Shown: positions 8,881-16,419 of the stretch, in pieces
How the letters are laid out: each line of letters begins with the position of its first letter
Numbering within the stretch: the stretch's first letter is position 1
DNA from: Mycobacterium paraterrae
GTDB taxonomy: Bacteria; Actinomycetota; Actinomycetes; Mycobacteriales; Mycobacteriaceae
DNA: 64,000 bases
NCBI RefSeq assembly: GCF_022430545.2
Contig: NZ_CP092488.2
Span: 2,542,001 to 2,606,000 of the forward strand
Reading direction: 5' to 3'
Made by a program: the position numbers and the translations under genes
Notes under the pieces: model-generated
Database searches by the model: none
What the model was told of the DNA's origin: nothing
What the model saw: only the letters and a program-made list of their open reading frames with translations

Positions 8881-10107
8881 TCAGCCGCCGGACAATGGGC
8901 GTCCCATGACGGTCAACCGGTTGCCGTAGCGGGGACCGTGTCCGAAGCCGCCGTTGCGGGCTGCGGACGCGCCCGGCATGCCCGGCATACCGGCCGGCAC
9001 GGCTTCGGTACCACCGCCAGCCGGACCCACCGCGTTGGTCCAGCCACCGCCGGCGTAGGTGACGCCGCTGTGGTTGGCGACTTGCGCCGTCGCCGACCAC
9101 GCCGGCGGGACGGACAGCTTGCCGACCAGAGTGCTGCCGCCGGTGTTCACCGACACGCCCCCGCCCGGCACGGCCGCGGGAGTCGGAACCGGCGGCGGCG
9201 GAGCGATGTATCCGGTGACGCCGGCACCGCCGGGCGCCGACTCGACGTTGGGGTTCAACGAGTTGATGTCGGCGATACCACTGGTGACCGCGGGCGTGAT
9301 GATCGCAGGACTGGTGTAGCCGGCCGACACGAAACCGTTCACCAGGCTCGAGTTCAGGAAGGTTCCGATGGAGTTACCGTCGGCGCCGTCCAGGAAGTTC
9401 AGGATCTGACCGAGGAAGCCGAAGTCTTGCGGGGCAGCCGCCGCGGACATCGGCGAGGTGAGCTGATTCAGCGACCCTGGGATCGCCGAGGTGAGCTGCT
9501 GCAGCTGAGATTGGACGCCGGCGCCGGTACTGGCGCCGTTGGCCTGGCTGACCGCCGAACCTTGCATCGCCTGTGCGGCGGGGTTAGACGTTTCCGGTGC
9601 CTGAGTGAACGGCTTGACCGCCGATGCGGCCGCCGAGCTTCCGGCGTAGCCGTACATCGCGGCGGCGTCCTGGGCCCACATCTCGCCGTACATGGCTTCG
9701 TTGGCGGCGATCGCTGGAGTGTTTTGGCCGATGACATTGGTCGCGACCAGCATGGCCAGCTGCGCGCGGTTGGCGGCGATTTCCATCGGGGGGACGGTCA
9801 TCGCGAAAGCCGCTTCGTAGGCGCTCGCGGCGTCCGAGGCTTGGGCCGCGGCCTGGCCGGCCAGCGCTCCGGTCGTGGTCATCCAGGTGATGTAGGGGGC
9901 GACGGCGGCGGCCATGGTCGCGGATGTCGGGCCGAGCCATTCGTCGTCCAGCACGTCGATCGTGGACTGGTACTGGATTGCGGCCGACTCGAGCTCGGCG
10001 GCGATCAGATTCCACGCCGCTGACGCCGTGCGCATGGACGTCGACCCGGGACCGGAATACATCCTCCCAGAATTGACTTCAGGTGGCAGTGCGCCGAAGT
10101 CGATCAT
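8881..10107 (-). CDS. PPE family protein (PPE-SVP subgroup)
   Basis: 408 aa from the ATG at 10107, which gives MIDFGALPPEVNSGRMYSG, the standard PPE N-terminus. The PPE domain spans about residues 1-180, with EWLGPTS as the helical-turn (WxG-like) motif and YITWMTTTGALAGQAAAQA typical of the family. The C-terminal part contains VGKLSVPPAW, the SVP signature. PPE proteins are type VII (mostly ESX-5) secretion substrates, usually exported with a PE partner. No PE gene is adjacent. The start codon overlaps the stop of a small upstream ORF as ATGA and lacks its own ribosome site, so its translation is probably coupled to that ORF. A GTG at 10140 is a less likely start. Confidence 0.93.
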   Translation of the reverse strand: MIDFGALPPEVNSGRMYSGPGSTSMRTASAAWNLIAAELESAAIQYQSTIDVLDDEWLGPTSATMAAAVAPYITWMTTTGALAGQAAAQASDAASAYEAAFAMTVPPMEIAANRAQLAMLVATNVIGQNTPAIAANEAMYGEMWAQDAAAMYGYAGSSAAASAVKPFTQAPETSNPAAQAMQGSAVSQANGASTGAGVQSQLQQLTSAIPGSLNQLTSPMSAAAAPQDFGFLGQILNFLDGADGNSIGTFLNSSLVNGFVSAGYTSPAIITPAVTSGIADINSLNPNVESAPGGAGVTGYIAPPPPVPTPAAVPGGGVSVNTGGSTLVGKLSVPPAWSATAQVANHSGVTYAGGGWTNAVGPAGGGTEAVPAGMPGMPGASAARNGGFGHGPRYGNRLTVMGRPLSGG

Positions 10108-10199
10108 CGACGGTCCACACTCGGGGCCGTCGAGGTACACAATCGGTTGCGGTCGGCCGTTGCCGCGGGCGACTGCGCCTGCGTCGCAACAGAGAACAT
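10104..10199 (-). CDS. 31-codon leader ORF translationally coupled to the PPE gene
   Basis: ATG at 10199 preceded by AAAGGAGAG at a spacing of about 5-6 nt, the best Shine-Dalgarno sequence in this neighbourhood. The product would be a 31-residue peptide starting MFSVATQAQSPAATADRN and ending SVDRR. Its TGA overlaps the PPE ATG in the tetranucleotide ATGA. The PPE start has no ribosome site of its own, so ribosomes probably reach it by re-initiation. The peptide has no recognisable domain. Whether the peptide or only the act of translation matters is unknown. Confidence 0.55.
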   Translation of the reverse strand: MFSVATQAQSPAATADRNRLCTSTAPSVDRR

Positions 10200-10609
10200 C
10201 GCAACTCTCCTTTCGATAAACGCCGATCTATCCAGATCCGTTGATGCAAATTTTCCAAAGCGCAAAATGCGCGGATGCGTGAAGGTCGACCGGGACGACA
10301 TCTGCTAGTCGATCCGCCGCACCCCCGTGGTCAGGTCATGCGCGCCGCAGAACCTCTCGCGCAGCCACTACTTTGTGCGAGCCGTCGAGGCGGAAACGTT
10401 GGCATAGATGCAACCCATAGTGCGCCTAAGCATCGCGCGGGTGCGAATTGAGCGGCCAAATTCATAGAAAGTTCAAATTTGGCGCTGGCATTCGGCTGTG
10501 CTCTACGCACAGCTGACGAATGGGAAAGTATCAGGAATTTTGACAGGAACGCTCAGCAACCGGGGGAGATGGTAACGGGTGGACTGTTCGGTGGTGGACC
10601 GGGAATTGC
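10200..10609. other. 410-bp gap holding the PPE promoter region
   Basis: No convincing gene lies between the leader ORF and the end of aspC. On the minus strand the stretch just upstream of 10213 is clearly more A/T-rich than the surroundings (10220-10290), which fits a promoter for the leader ORF and PPE gene, but no clean -10/-35 pair can be fixed by eye. A short GCGC-AAAAT-GCGC hairpin lies at about 10261-10273. Confidence 0.4.
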
Positions 10610-11875
10610 CTATTGGCGGTAGCTGGCTAGGAAGTTGCCCAGCCGCTCGATGGCGCGGGCCAGGTCGCGCGACCAGGGCAGAGTGACGATCCGCAGGTGA
10701 TCCGGTGCGGGCCAATTGAACCCGGTTCCCTGGGTCACCAAGATCTTTTCCTGCAATAGCAGATCGAGAACGAGTTGCTCGTCGTCGACGATCTCGTACA
10801 CCTCGGGATCGAGCCGCGGGAACGCGTACAGCGCACCGGCGGGCTTGACGCACGACACCCCGGGGATCTCGTTCAGCTTGGACCACGCGACATCGCGCTG
10901 CTCGAGCAGACGACCACCGGGCAACACCAAGTCGTCGATGCTCTGATGACCACCCAGCGCGACCTGAATCGCATGTTGCGCAGGGACATTCGGGCACAAC
11001 CGCATATTCGCCAGCAGATGAATGCCTTCGATGAAGCTGCTGGCGTGGTCCTTGGGTCCGGTGATGGCCAGCCAACCGGCCCGATACCCGGCGACCCGAT
11101 AGGCCTTTGAGAGGCCGTTGAACGTCAGGCACAGCAGGTCCGGCGCCAAGGACGCCAGGCTGATGTGCCGGGCATCGTCGTAGAGGATCTTGTCGTAGAT
11201 CTCGTCGGCGAGCAGCAGCAGCTGGTGTTTGCGAGCCAATTCGGTGATCTGCGTGAGGATTTCGCGGCTGTAGACGGCGCCGGTTGGGTTGTTCGGGTTG
11301 ATCACCACCAGCGCCTTGGTGCGATCGGTGATCTTCGACTCGATGTCGGCGATATCCGGCTGCCAGCCCTGGGTTTCGTCGCACAGGTAGTGCACCGGGG
11401 TGCCACCCGCGAGCGACGTCGAGGCGGTCCACAGTGGATAGTCCGGCGCGGGGATCAGCACCTGATCGCCGTTGTCCAGCAACGCTTGCAGGGTCAGCGT
11501 GATCAGCTCGGACACTCCGTTGCCCAGGTATACGTCGTCGACGTCGAAACGGGGAAAGCCCTCGACGAGTTCGTATCGGGTGACCACTGCGCGCCGCGCC
11601 GGCAGGATGCCCTTGGAGTCCGAGTAACCCTGCGCGTAAGGCAGCGCTTGGATCATGTCGCGCATGATGACGTCGGGCGCATCGAAGCCGAACGGCGCGG
11701 GGTTGCCGATGTTGAGCTTGAGGATGCGGTGCCCCTCGGCCTCGAGGCGCGCGGCGTGATCGTGCACCGGGCCGCGGATCTCGTAGAGCACGTCCTGCAG
11801 CTTCGAAGACTGCGCGAACGTGCGCTGCCGCGGCTGATGTCCCGCGCCTTGCCAGGGCAGCTGGTGAGTGGTCAC
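10610..11875 (-). CDS. aspC: PLP-dependent aminotransferase (AspC/alanine transaminase group)
   Basis: 421 aa class I aminotransferase. Signatures are NIGNPAPFGFDAP, YSDSKGILPARRAVV, the substrate-pocket segment NPNNPTGAVYS, the cofactor-binding DEIYDKILYD, and the PLP lysine in FNGLSKAYRVAGYRAGW; the C-terminal Arg is in HLRIVTLP. It corresponds to Rv0337c, named aspC by annotation. The NPNNPTGAVYS and NGLSKAYR sections also resemble the bacterial alanine-pyruvate transaminases (AlaA group), so alanine rather than aspartate may be the preferred amino donor. The gene lies 55 nt downstream of etfD on the same strand and may be read with it. Confidence 0.9.
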   Translation of the reverse strand: MTTHQLPWQGAGHQPRQRTFAQSSKLQDVLYEIRGPVHDHAARLEAEGHRILKLNIGNPAPFGFDAPDVIMRDMIQALPYAQGYSDSKGILPARRAVVTRYELVEGFPRFDVDDVYLGNGVSELITLTLQALLDNGDQVLIPAPDYPLWTASTSLAGGTPVHYLCDETQGWQPDIADIESKITDRTKALVVINPNNPTGAVYSREILTQITELARKHQLLLLADEIYDKILYDDARHISLASLAPDLLCLTFNGLSKAYRVAGYRAGWLAITGPKDHASSFIEGIHLLANMRLCPNVPAQHAIQVALGGHQSIDDLVLPGGRLLEQRDVAWSKLNEIPGVSCVKPAGALYAFPRLDPEVYEIVDDEQLVLDLLLQEKILVTQGTGFNWPAPDHLRIVTLPWSRDLARAIERLGNFLASYRQ

Positions 11876-11930
11876 GTCACCAATGGTGCCATGGTTGTCT
11901 AACTATTTAATAATTCGATCGACGGCCTGA

Positions 11931-14858
11931 TCAGCGCTTACCTGGCGGACGGGCCCCGCGGGCGATCCCCAGACCCTTGACCGGTGCCGCCGGCGCGCCG
12001 CCACCGTCGCCGTTGCCGCCGGTGTCGGCAGGCGTGGATTGCGGCTCTTGCTTCGCCTCGGGCTCGGGCGTGGACTCTGCTTTCGGTGCGGCTTCCGGCT
12101 TCGGGGTCGGGGCGGCGGCCTTCTTGGCGCCCGGGCGCTTGGCCCCGGCTGCGATGCCCAGGCCCTTGACCGGTGCCGCCGGCGCCGCGGCTTCCGTCTT
12201 GGCTTCGGCGGGCTTTTCCTCGGCCGGCTCGGACGTCGTCTCGGGCTCGGTGGGTTCGGACGGTGTCGCAGCCGCCGGCTTGGCGGCCGTCTTCTTCGCG
12301 CCGGGGCGCTTGGCCCCGCCGGCGATGCCCAGGCCCTTGACCGGCGCGGCAGCCGCCGACGCCTTGGGAGCCTCCTCTTCGGTGGCCGAAGAAGCTTGCG
12401 CGGCTTCGGCTTTGGGAGCCGCCTTCTTGGCGCCGGGGCGCTTGGCCCCACCGGCGATGCCCAGACCCTTGACCGGCGCGGCTTCCGTCTTAGCTTCGGC
12501 GGGCTTCTCCTCGGCCGGCTCCGCGACCTCTGGCTCGGCGGCCGGCGCCGGAGCTGTCGCGGTGGACGCCTTCGGGGCGGTCTTCTCGGCCTTCTCCGCA
12601 CGCTCGGCGGCTTCCTTGGCCGCGGTGCCCTTCTCCGGCAATGTGACCGTGCTGCGATCGAGCGACTCGAGAAGCAGCTGCGCCACGTCGCGGACGTCGA
12701 CGCCTTCGCGGCCGGCCGCCTCCTGACGGTCGTTGACGCCGTCGGTGATCATCACCCGGCAGAACGGGCACGCGACCGCGACGGTCGAGGCGCCAGTGGC
12801 CAGCGCTTCGTCGACGCGCTCGTGGTTGATCCGCTTGCCGATGTGCTCTTCCATCCACATCCGCGCCCCACCGGCGCCGCAGCAGAAGCTGCGGTCGGCA
12901 TGCCGCGGCATCTCGGCGAGCTTTGCCCCGGCCGCGCCGATCAGCTCACGCGGAGCCTCGTAGACCTTGTTGTGGCGGCCCAGGAAGCAGGGGTCGTGGT
13001 AGGTGACGTCCTCGGAAACCGGGCTCACCGGAACGAGTTGCTTGTCACGCACCAGCCGGTTCAGCAGCTGCGTGTGGTGCAGCACGGTGTAGTTGGCACC
13101 CAGCTGCTTGTATTCCCGGCCCAGGGTGTTGAAGCAGTGCGGACAGGTCACCACGATCTTGCGGTCGACCGTCTCCACGCCCTCGAACAATCCGTCGAGA
13201 GTCTCCTTGGCCTGCGCGGCCAACTGCTGGAACAGGAACTCGTTGCCCGACCGGCGGGCGGAGTCACCGTTGCAGGTCTCACCGGTGCCCAGCACCAGAT
13301 ACTTCACCCCGGCGGTGGCCAGCAGTTCCGCGACGGCCTTGGTGGTCTTTTTGGCCTTGTCGTCGTAGGCGCCCGCGCAGCCGACCCAGAACAGGTACTC
13401 GAAGCCGTCGAAGCTGTCGACGTCCTCGCCGTAGACCGGGACGTCGAAGTCGACCTCGCTGATCCAGTCGGTACGCGCCGATGCGTTCTGGCCCCACGGG
13501 TTGGCCTTGGTCTCCAGGTTTTTGAACAGCACCGACAGCTCCGAGGGGAACTCGGATTCCATCATCACCTGGTAGCGGCGCATGTCGACGATGTGGTCGA
13601 TGTGTTCGATGTCCACCGGGCACTGTTCGACGCAGGCGCCGCAGTTCACGCACGACCAGAGGACGTCGGGGTCGATGACGCCGCCCTGCTCCGCGGTGCC
13701 GACCAGGGGACGGGTGGCTTGCGCTGGTCCGGATCCGACGATGCGTCCGAAGCCCGACTCGGGCACGTGGTGCTCCTCGTCGTGCTTCTCACCGGTCAAG
13801 TCCTCGGTGATGCCGCCTTCGGGCGTGCTCTCGAGCGGGCTTTCCTTCTCACCGAGGATGTAGGGCGCCTTGGCCATCCAGTGATCGCGCAGGTCCATGA
13901 TGACGAGCTTGGGAGACAACGGCTTTCCGGTGTTCCATGCCGGACACTGCGACTGGCAGCGCCCACACTCGGTACAGGTGGCGAAGTCGAGGTTGCCCTT
14001 CCAGGTGAAGTCCTCGATTTTGCCGCGCCCGAAGATGGCGTCCTCGGCGGGATCTTCGAAGTCGATCGGCTTGCCGTGTGACTCCAGGGGCAGCAGCGGA
14101 CCGAGTCCGTTGGGCAGTCGCTTGAACGTGACGTTGATCGGCGCCAGGAAGATGTGCAGGTGCTTGGAGTGCAGCACGATCAGCAGGAACACCAGGGCGA
14201 CCGCGATGTGGGCCAGCAGCGCGATGGTCTCGATCCATTCGTTGGCGGTGACGCCGAGCGGCTGCATGAGCACGCCCATGCCGTGCGAGAAGAACGCCCC
14301 CCAGCCGTAGGGCAGGGTGCCGGTGACGGCCGAAGCGCCGCGGAAGATCGAGAAGCTGAGGATGACCAGGAAGATCATGAACAGGATCAGCCAGGCGCCA
14401 CCGGTGTGCGAGCCGTAGAACCGCGACGAGCGGCCGTATTCCTTGGGCTCGGAACGCAACCGGATGATCGTGAAGGTGCCGATGCCGACGAGCACGCCGA
14501 GGGCGATGAAGTCCTGCAGGAAACCGAGCCCATCCCAGCGCCCGACGAGCGGGATGTGGAAGTGGTCGTCGAACAACGCGCCGTAGGCCTCGACGTACAC
14601 CGTGGCGAGGATGAAGAAGCCCCACATGGTGAGGAAGTGCGCGATTCCCGGGATCGACCATTTCAGCAGCTTGCGCTGGCCGAACACCTCCGAGATCTGC
14701 GCCCAGATCCGCGCGCCGATGTCGTCGGTGCGACCGGTGGCGGGCTGGCCGGACATGGTGAGCTTGAACAGCCACAGGACTCGGCGGAGTGCGAGCAAAG
14801 CGATGACCGCGGTCCCGCCCAAGCCGACGATCAATCTGATCAGCATCTGCGTCTGCAC
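11931..14858 (-). CDS. etfD: EtfD-type membrane Fe-S/CCG oxidoreductase (electron-transfer flavoprotein:quinone)
   Basis: 975 aa from the GTG at 14858, which has GGGGAG 7 nt upstream. The N-terminal 250 residues carry about six membrane helices (MLIRLIVGLGGTAVIALLAL onward). Two [4Fe-4S] sets follow (CTECGRCQSQCP; CVNCGACVEQCP), then two CCG domains (VGCAGAYDD...CPHCFNTLG; HDPCFLGRHNK...CCGAGGARMW...ACPFCRVM), the heterodisulfide-reductase-like arrangement. It is the homologue of Rv0338c, shown in M. tuberculosis to act as EtfD, passing electrons from acyl-CoA dehydrogenases via EtfAB to menaquinone during beta-oxidation. The last 250 residues are a low-complexity Ala/Pro/Glu/Lys tail with four repeats of VKGLGIA-GAKRPGAKK type. 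This makes the protein longer than the Mtb protein as I recall it (about 880 aa). Confidence 0.92.
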   Translation of the reverse strand: MQTQMLIRLIVGLGGTAVIALLALRRVLWLFKLTMSGQPATGRTDDIGARIWAQISEVFGQRKLLKWSIPGIAHFLTMWGFFILATVYVEAYGALFDDHFHIPLVGRWDGLGFLQDFIALGVLVGIGTFTIIRLRSEPKEYGRSSRFYGSHTGGAWLILFMIFLVILSFSIFRGASAVTGTLPYGWGAFFSHGMGVLMQPLGVTANEWIETIALLAHIAVALVFLLIVLHSKHLHIFLAPINVTFKRLPNGLGPLLPLESHGKPIDFEDPAEDAIFGRGKIEDFTWKGNLDFATCTECGRCQSQCPAWNTGKPLSPKLVIMDLRDHWMAKAPYILGEKESPLESTPEGGITEDLTGEKHDEEHHVPESGFGRIVGSGPAQATRPLVGTAEQGGVIDPDVLWSCVNCGACVEQCPVDIEHIDHIVDMRRYQVMMESEFPSELSVLFKNLETKANPWGQNASARTDWISEVDFDVPVYGEDVDSFDGFEYLFWVGCAGAYDDKAKKTTKAVAELLATAGVKYLVLGTGETCNGDSARRSGNEFLFQQLAAQAKETLDGLFEGVETVDRKIVVTCPHCFNTLGREYKQLGANYTVLHHTQLLNRLVRDKQLVPVSPVSEDVTYHDPCFLGRHNKVYEAPRELIGAAGAKLAEMPRHADRSFCCGAGGARMWMEEHIGKRINHERVDEALATGASTVAVACPFCRVMITDGVNDRQEAAGREGVDVRDVAQLLLESLDRSTVTLPEKGTAAKEAAERAEKAEKTAPKASTATAPAPAAEPEVAEPAEEKPAEAKTEAAPVKGLGIAGGAKRPGAKKAAPKAEAAQASSATEEEAPKASAAAAPVKGLGIAGGAKRPGAKKTAAKPAAATPSEPTEPETTSEPAEEKPAEAKTEAAAPAAPVKGLGIAAGAKRPGAKKAAAPTPKPEAAPKAESTPEPEAKQEPQSTPADTGGNGDGGGAPAAPVKGLGIARGARPPGKR

Positions 14859-14881
14859 GAAGCTTCTCCCCAATATTCAGT

Positions 14882-14922
14882 GTTACTGACCGGTAACTAA
14901 CCGTATGTTACTCGTCGGTAGC
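14882..14922. promoter_or_regulatory. Paired palindromic operator candidate upstream of etfD
   Basis: GTTAC-TGACCG-GTAAC at 14882-14897 and GTTAC-TCGTCG-GTAGC at 14907-14922 have the same arms and spacing, and their centres are 25 bp apart. They lie 24-64 bp before the etfD start, where a repressor would block transcription. The form fits a TetR-family lipid regulator, in line with the beta-oxidation role of EtfD. The regulator is not identified. Confidence 0.55.
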
Positions 14923-15060
14923 TTTACTACTGCACCTGCTCAAGCCATATAAGCATGCCCATAGTGACATCTTCGACGGGGTTCCCGCGACGAAGGATGC
15001 CCTAACTTGGCGACGGCCATGCGTGGCGAGCGGCCCGTGAACGCCGTATATCGGTGCAGG

Positions 15061-15465
15061 TTAGAAGTGCGGTATCGGGGGTAGCGGGGGCAAATTACTG
15101 TGCCGCCAGTGGTGCCTCGGATGCTGCGGCGTCCAGGTCGGGGTGGGCACCGGCTCGATGGTGCTCTCCTCCGGCGGCGGCGTCGTCGTCGGCCCGGTGG
15201 TCGACGGTGTCGGCGACGTGGTGATCGTGTACTCCGACGTGGTGGTCGGCGTCCGGGTGGTGGTCGGGGCCCGCGTGCTGCCGCCGTTCCCCCGGGCAAG
15301 GATGGTCAGGCCGTAGACGATGATCGCGATCAGCATGATCACGGCCAACCCCCACAGCGCCAGCACCCAGCGCTTGAGGTACCAGGGACCTTCGGAGACG
15401 CTGAAGCTCTCGGTTTCATCGACGCCCTGCGAGTAATCGTCGTAGGACGGTCGGTTCTCATTCAC
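15061..15465 (-). CDS. Small single-pass membrane protein, Thr/Pro stalk, His-rich end (copy C of 3)
   Basis: 134 aa, GTG start 2 nt after the stop of the previous paralogue. An acidic/Tyr-rich cytoplasmic head of about 25 residues leads to the shared PWY motif (EGPWYLKRWVLALWG) and a membrane helix at about 32-57. A Thr/Pro/Ser-rich extracytoplasmic part follows (PTTTRTPTTTSEYT) and ends in HPRHHWRHSNLPP and IPHF. This copy has the fewest His residues at the end. Last gene of a minus-strand run headed by an F420-dependent oxidoreductase. Function unknown; the stalk is the kind often O-mannosylated in mycobacteria. Confidence 0.75.
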   Translation of the reverse strand: MNENRPSYDDYSQGVDETESFSVSEGPWYLKRWVLALWGLAVIMLIAIIVYGLTILARGNGGSTRAPTTTRTPTTTSEYTITTSPTPSTTGPTTTPPPEESTIEPVPTPTWTPQHPRHHWRHSNLPPLPPIPHF

Positions 15466-15467
15466 CG

Positions 15468-15893
15468 CTAAGGCGTCCCGCCGTCGTGGTGGTGGTGATG
15501 GTGATGGCCGTCGAGGCTCGTGGTCGGTGTCGGCGGAGTGGTCGGTGGCGTCGTGGCCGGCTCGGTCGTCGACGGCGGGAAGGTCGTCGTGGCAGTCTCC
15601 GAGGGGGCCGCCGGCTCGGTGGTCGTGGGGGACGCCGTGGTCGATGGCGCCGACGTCGGCGTGGTCGGCGAGGTGGGCGTCTGCTTGGTGCCGCCCGATC
15701 CCTTCGTCTGATCGGCGAGGACGTAAATCAACAATCCGAGCAGGATCGCAGCGAACAAAGCAACGGTCAACGAGATGATCGGCCGGCGATACCAGGGTTG
15801 TCCGGGCGGCGTGCTGCCGGTTTCCTGGCTGCTGTAGTCGTAGTAGCCGGTCGGCGCTTCGCTGGGGTCCTCAGGGGATTCGTTGCCGGTCAC
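15468..15893 (-). CDS. Small single-pass membrane protein, Thr/Pro stalk, poly-His end (copy B of 3)
   Basis: 141 aa from the GTG at 15893, chosen because MTGNESPEDPSEAP parallels the MTGLPDDPSDQP start of copy A; a TTG three codons upstream is possible. The head holds YYDYS, then PGQPWYRRPIISLTVALFA enters the membrane helix (about 34-60). The extracytoplasmic part is almost entirely Thr, Pro, Ser, Ala and Glu and ends SLDG, seven consecutive His, DGGTP. A natural seven-His run next to Asp suggests transition-metal binding outside the membrane. Sandwiched between its two paralogues. Confidence 0.75.
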   Translation of the reverse strand: MTGNESPEDPSEAPTGYYDYSSQETGSTPPGQPWYRRPIISLTVALFAAILLGLLIYVLADQTKGSGGTKQTPTSPTTPTSAPSTTASPTTTEPAAPSETATTTFPPSTTEPATTPPTTPPTPTTSLDGHHHHHHHDGGTP

Positions 15894-15943
15894 GTACGCC
15901 AATGCTAGCCCCGGATCCCGGCGGGCTCACAGTGCCGTCGGCC

Positions 15944-16405
15944 TCAGAAAAGGTGCGGCAGGTGCCAGTGGTGATGGTGCCGCGGGGTTTGGGTGGGCGC
16001 GGGCGAGTTGACCGGTGGGGGCGGCGCCTGTTCGGACGGCTGCTCTGGCGACTCGGGTGGCGGCGGTTCGGTCGTCGTCGACGGGCCGGTTGTCGGCGGG
16101 GTGGTCGATGGTGACGTCGTGGACGACCGCGTCGGTGTGGTGGTCGACGTGTGCGGCGCCGGGACGCTGGCCCCACCGCCGCGCGACAGCTCGACGATGC
16201 CGTAGATGATCAGCGTGAGCAGCAACGCGGCCATCAGCGTCCACAGCGCGATCAGAAGCCGGCTGCGGTACCAGGGGCGGGGGGCAGGGTCGGGCGAGGT
16301 CGTGTCGTCGGGCGCGCTCGGGATCACCAGCTGCCGCGTGTCGTCGCTGCTGTAGTCGGCCATCCGCGTCGGCTGATCGCTCGGATCGTCGGGAAGGCCG
16401 GTCAC
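15944..16405 (-). CDS. Small single-pass membrane protein, Thr/Pro stalk, His-rich end (copy A of 3)
   Basis: 153 aa, GTG start 14 nt after the stop of the F420-dependent oxidoreductase gene. It has an acidic cytoplasmic head with DYSSDD, then RPWYRSRLLIALWTLMAA leading into a membrane helix at about 49-71. A Thr/Ser/Pro stalk follows, and the last residues contain RHHHHWHLPHLF. The PWY-plus-helix core, Thr/Pro stalk and His-rich C-terminus are shared with the next two genes, so this is a triplicated family. I do not recognise a named domain. Confidence 0.75.
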   Translation of the reverse strand: MTGLPDDPSDQPTRMADYSSDDTRQLVIPSAPDDTTSPDPAPRPWYRSRLLIALWTLMAALLLTLIIYGIVELSRGGGASVPAPHTSTTTPTRSSTTSPSTTPPTTGPSTTTEPPPPESPEQPSEQAPPPPVNSPAPTQTPRHHHHWHLPHLF

Positions 16406-16419
16406 GCCCCGATGCTACG

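Noticed and set aside
10105..10140. GTG at 10140 as PPE start
   Set aside because: It would add 11 residues not seen in PPE proteins, which start at the Met of MIDFGALPPE; it also lacks a ribosome site.
12039..14081. Plus-strand open frame of 680 codons opposite etfD
   Set aside because: Composition is that of an antisense reading of a GC-rich gene; the minus-strand reading has complete Fe-S and CCG motifs.
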